From assembly GCA_030549205.1 (NCBI GenBank), contig JAUKTV010000001.1, positions 3,348,001 through 3,412,000 of the forward strand: a stretch of 64,000 nt of DNA. Direction: 5' to 3'. The position numbers were made by a program, and so were the translations under genes. The notes beneath the pieces were generated by a model. That model did no database searches and was not told the DNA's origin. It saw only the letters and a program-made list of their open reading frames with translations. Of this stretch, positions 60,791-64,000 are shown piece by piece (the first letter of the stretch is position 1; each line of letters starts with the position of its first letter). Source of the stretch: Apiosordaria backusii (Eukaryota; Ascomycota; Sordariomycetes; Sordariales; Lasiosphaeriaceae).

Positions 60791-61436
60791 TGTTGAAATA
60801 CAGCACTTAGTTGTAGACTTTACAGTGTATTTTGGCCTGTAACCTACAGGGCCAACAACAACTAATGGCTTGGAATCACAGCGCTCACCAACACTCTGCC
60901 ACGGCAATCGCAGTGGTCTTCGGACCCCTGAAGCAGCCCGAAGCCCCGGGCGGTTAGCGCACTGCAACGGTGAAACGTTAGCGCCCTGCACCCTGTAAAC
61001 GGCTTCCGGCTAGCGCACTCAATAGTCAGACTTGGCCGGCCAGCCAAGTCTGCAGCTAGCGGACTCAACGGGCATTCAGGCCCTGCAGCTAGCGGACTCA
61101 ACGGGCATTCGGGCCCTGGAACGGAGAGATTTTCGGAGAGCGATACAGGGCCGAAGACCTATAATAGGTCTTGTCCCTCGCGACTGTTCACTGTAATATT
61201 TTCCTAGCTAATAAGTCAATTCAATATACTGGTTCACCACATCTTACAGTGCCTCACAAGCCTATGTTACAGTGTCTACCTTCTATATATTGCAGGGCAT
61301 CGCCCCTGTAATCCATATTCCTTCAGTGCCCAGCCACTGTCGTATGCTGCAGACAAAGCCCTCTTCGATCTCAGTGTTCTGCGCTGTTCCCTGCACAGGT
61401 CTATACCTATAGGCCTGTGAGACACCTATCTCAACA
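60791..61436 (+). mobile_element. Family-B solo LTR, pristine, with TSD
   Basis: 646 bp from TGTTGAAATACAGCAC to CACCTATCTCAACA, of normal composition, flanked by GAAAG at 60786-60790 and 61437-61441. It contains two perfect-length 33-bp units at 61052-61084 and 61085-61117 (one base apart) and the palindrome CTTGGCCGGCCAGCCAAG. Useful as the unmutated reference for family B. Confidence 0.96.
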
Positions 61437-61441
61437 GAAAG

Positions 61442-61974
61442 TTTAAAAGAAAACTTAAAGGGGCTTAAAATAATATATTTTAATAACGGGTAAATATTAA
61501 AATTATTAATATAGATATTAATTTAATTAATTTTAATATTTAAAACTTTAATTTAATTAATAAAACTTACTATAATAGCCTTAATCTTATTATTAAAGGT
61601 AATTATAAAGTTATTCTATAATTATTAAAAATAGTAAATAAAGTTAAAGCCTTTAAAAAAGTTTAAAGTTAATAAAAAACTAAAGGTCTTTAAAACTTTA
61701 AAGTTTATAAAGGGGTTATATATATCTTTATTCTTTATAATAAAAAAAGTTAAAGGCTTAAAAGAAAAGTAAAAGTATTATTAAAAATATTAAAATGCTA
61801 TTTTTTAGGTCTTTAATGCCTAAAAAGAAAGTAAAAGTATTATTAAAAGTACTAAAATATTATTTCTTAAATTTTCGATAGTTTATAATAAATAAGGCTT
61901 ATAGAATAAGTATTATTATAAAGGTTATAAAATAAAGAAATTTATTTAGGTAATATAAGTCCAAACTTATAATC
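61442..61974 (-). mobile_element. Family-B internal sequence beside the 5' LTR
   Basis: In reverse it matches 34747-35173, including the AAGAAATAGTATTTTAGTAC-type repeats. No coding motif. Confidence 0.7.
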
Positions 61975-62651
61975 TATTAAAATAAATATCTTATAAGCCT
62001 ATAAATATAGACCTATATAAGGAATAGCGTAAAATATTAAAAATAAAGAGGGTTTTATTTATAGTATATAATAATAATTAAGTATTAAAAGAAGGTAAAT
62101 TATAAAAATAATACCCTATAATATATAAAAGGTAAATATTATAATATAAGTTTATAAGGTATTATAAAATATAGTAAATTAATATATTAAATTAACTTAA
62201 TAGTTAAAAAAATATTATAAAATAGTTATAAAAGATAAAACTTATTATAAGTCTTCGGCTTTATATTACTTTTTAAACTTTTCTCTATTTTAAAGCCTAA
62301 ATACTTATTAAATTTACTAATTATAAGACCTAAATGTCTATTAAGTTTATTAATTACAAAACCTAAATATCTATTAAGTCTATTAACTATAGATTTAACT
62401 AGCCGGCTAAATCTAACTATTAAATATACTAACCGGAAGCCATTTATAAAATATAAAGCGCTAACGTTTTACTATTACAGTGCGCTAACCGCCCGGGGCT
62501 TCGGGCTACTTCAGAGGTCTAAAGACTATTGCGATTACTATAGCAAAGTATTAGTAAGCGCTATAATTCCAAGCCATTGGTTATTGTTGGCCCTATAGAT
62601 TACAGGCCAAAATATACTATAAAGTCCACAACTAAGTGCTGTATTTCAACA
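61975..62651 (-). repeat. Family-B 5' LTR of the full-length element
   Basis: 677 bp, with about three 33-bp units near 62290-62390. The last 180 bp (TGCGCTAACCGCCCGGGGCT) are much less mutated than the first 450. Confidence 0.88.
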
Positions 62652-63528
62652 TTTAGTATACTATTAAATTAACTACCTATTAAGGCATTTTAGCCTTCAC
62701 TATTACACCTGCAATCGATATTAACTTTACTAACTATCCTTTTACCTTATCATTCTATTTAAAGGCTTTATCCTAAATCTCCATATTATTTTCTTTAATT
62801 TACCGGTCTACATTAAAATCGATTAAATCCTATCTAAATTAATAGAATTTAATATATTAATCGATAGATAAAATAATAATAGTATATATAACGTACGTTT
62901 GAATGTAAATAACGTTTATATTCTTCTACTTTTTACTCTCTTTTTTCGATATAGTTATTATTACGTCGGTTAATTTGAAATACTTATAATAATTTAACTT
63001 TAGGATTTTATACTTATAGACTTTCGGTATAGTAAATTATATATTACTATTATATTAATACTATCTTTCAATTGTTAAATTGTATAAAATAGATTTATAT
63101 TTAATACTGTAAGTAGTCGATTAAGTCTTAATATAGTAGGTAATATAGGAAAGTAATATAGTAGGTAATATAGGAAAGGAAGAAAAGTAGTAGATAAAAT
63201 CCTTTTTAACCTTATATAAACGCTAGTATCTGGCCCTAGCGTAGGCCAGTAAAGGAGTTATTAGTACAGTTATAAGTAATTCGGTAGTAAAGGAAGTGTT
63301 TAAAAGGTTTAGTTATAATATTATTATATAAGCTTATTATTAAACTCGACGGTGGAAGGTTCAGCTATATAATAAGTACATGATAAGTATGTAATAGTTA
63401 TATAACTATGACGGTAGCCTTAGGCAGTTTAAGTGGTATACTAGATTAACTGTGAAGAGAACTAACGTCAGGTGTGGCGTTGTAAAAGAATATTTTTTTT
63501 TGGAAGCTCCACTTCTCAGAGAGACAGA
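62652..63528 (+). mobile_element. Family-D copy 7, 3' piece
   Basis: Continues the element started at 57395 and ends CTTCTCAGAGAGAC plus three extra bases AGA. The TSD follows as CAAAAAACCTCCGT (63529-63542), one T/C difference from the left copy. Confidence 0.92.
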
Positions 63529-64000
63529 CAAAAAACCTCCGTTAATATTTACCCGATTCTTTTAATACTATCCTTTCTATTAGTTTCTAATTTATTATAG
63601 AAAATAAATATTTTAATTATAAATAGTAATATCTTTTAAAGCTAATTTACTTTAAGTTTTTTATTTTTTTATAATAGCTTATATATTAGTTTTTTCTTTT
63701 TTTAACCTTTACTATTAAAGTAATAGTTAATAGTAACCTTATAAATGTAAATCTTATAAAAGTCTATAAAAAATTTTTATATTTTATTAAAAAATAAGTT
63801 AAGTTTATTCTATAGTAATTTAAAAACCTTTTAATTATAAGTATTAATACTATAATATATTATAAAAAGTATAGGATAGTAAGCTATATATAAATAAAGG
63901 AAGATAAGTATAATAAACTTCTATTATTTAAAAAGCTAATATAACCATATTATTTAAACTTTTATTAGAAAAAAAAGGCGTACCGAAAGTCCTAAACCTA
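63529..64000 (-). pseudogene. Tc1/mariner-type transposase, 5' part
   Basis: Continues the transposase frame upstream of the family-D insertion (minus-strand reading across the site: ILTEVFLLL). No further motif could be fixed, and the window ends here. Confidence 0.55.

Larger units (their letters stand above)
57482..62651 (-). mobile_element. Family-B LTR element, full length with nested copies
   Basis: Outer LTRs at 57482-58158 and 61975-62651 (677 bp each), both reading TGTT...AACA in the same direction. The TSD is TTTGG (57477-57481) and TTTAG (62652-62656), one G-to-A change. The purine tract beside the 57482 LTR (in sense) and the GGTTATAAG-type sequence beside the other put the sense on the minus strand. 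Inside are another family-B LTR (58970-59648), a 61-bp family-D tail and a young solo LTR (60791-61436). I see no gag or pol, so the family may be non-autonomous. Confidence 0.88.
24966..64000. other. RIP-mutated AT-rich transposon block
   Basis: 39 kb made almost only of A and T, dense in TpA, with transposon frames interrupted by TAA and TAG. It contains no host gene that I can see. Short islands of normal composition (26709-27099, 29812-30202, 43636-44061, 44581-44720, 55000-55076, 60791-61436) are LTRs or parts of LTRs. The block continues past the window end. Confidence 0.93.

Noticed and set aside
60686..61101. Open frames of 79-101 codons near 60.7-61.1 kb
   Set aside because: They run through the pristine family-B solo LTR and its AT-rich flank; no domain and they cross the LTR border.
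61052..61117. 33-bp direct repeats considered as a CRISPR-like array
   Set aside because: Repeats are adjacent without spacers, inside an LTR of a eukaryotic genome; a tandem repeat.

Overview
The window comes from a filamentous ascomycete (Pezizomycotina). The genes have short introns of about 50-120 nt with GTRNGY-like donors and CTAAC/CTAAT branch sites. The protein set is fungal (PIG-P, CORVET Vps8, beta-MPP, mS38). The right-hand 39 kb shows the hallmark of repeat-induced point mutation (RIP): almost only A and T, CpA turned into TpA, and transposon reading frames broken by TAG/TAA where Gln codons stood and by Asp-to-Asn and Glu-to-Lys changes. I cannot name the genus.

Left part (1-24.9 kb, normal composition): seven housekeeping-type genes and one unassigned gene. 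In order: PIG-P/GPI19 (minus), a 0.44-kb MITE, VPS8 (minus, three exons), a GPALPP/DUF3752 protein (plus, divergent from VPS8), a membrane RING-H2 E3 ligase (minus, two exons), about 5 kb with no supportable gene, mitochondrial processing peptidase beta (minus, five exons), a three-exon hypothetical protein (minus), mitoribosomal mS38/COX24 (plus), and a thioredoxin-fold DsbA-like protein (minus). They are not a pathway cluster. Two act in mitochondria, one in GPI-anchor synthesis, one in endosomal tethering and one in ubiquitylation.

Right part (24.9-64 kb): a degenerate 5S rRNA sequence sits at the composition boundary. Beyond it lies a RIP-mutated block of nested transposable elements that I sorted into families by their ends and target-site duplications (TSDs). 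Family A is an LTR of 0.39-0.43 kb, present as solo LTRs that are mostly not RIP-mutated. Family B is an LTR element with 0.65-0.71-kb LTRs carrying a 33-bp variable tandem repeat; one full-length copy and one pristine solo LTR are present. Family C is a Ty3/gypsy element with 0.41-kb LTRs, in two copies of about 10-14 kb. Family D is a 0.94-0.96-kb LINE-like, apparently non-autonomous element with 13-14-bp TSDs and 5'-truncated copies. A DD34E Tc1/mariner-type transposase relic is also present.

The most informative observation is a 2.7-kb inversion (27,100-29,811) between two inverted family-A solo LTRs. Undoing it on paper restores four separate pairings: the TSDs of both LTRs, a split family-D element with its 14-bp TSD, and the 5' LTR of a gypsy element with its TSD. 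The block lets the order of insertions be read: mariner and gypsy first, then family D into them, then family B and A LTRs into family D, then the inversion.
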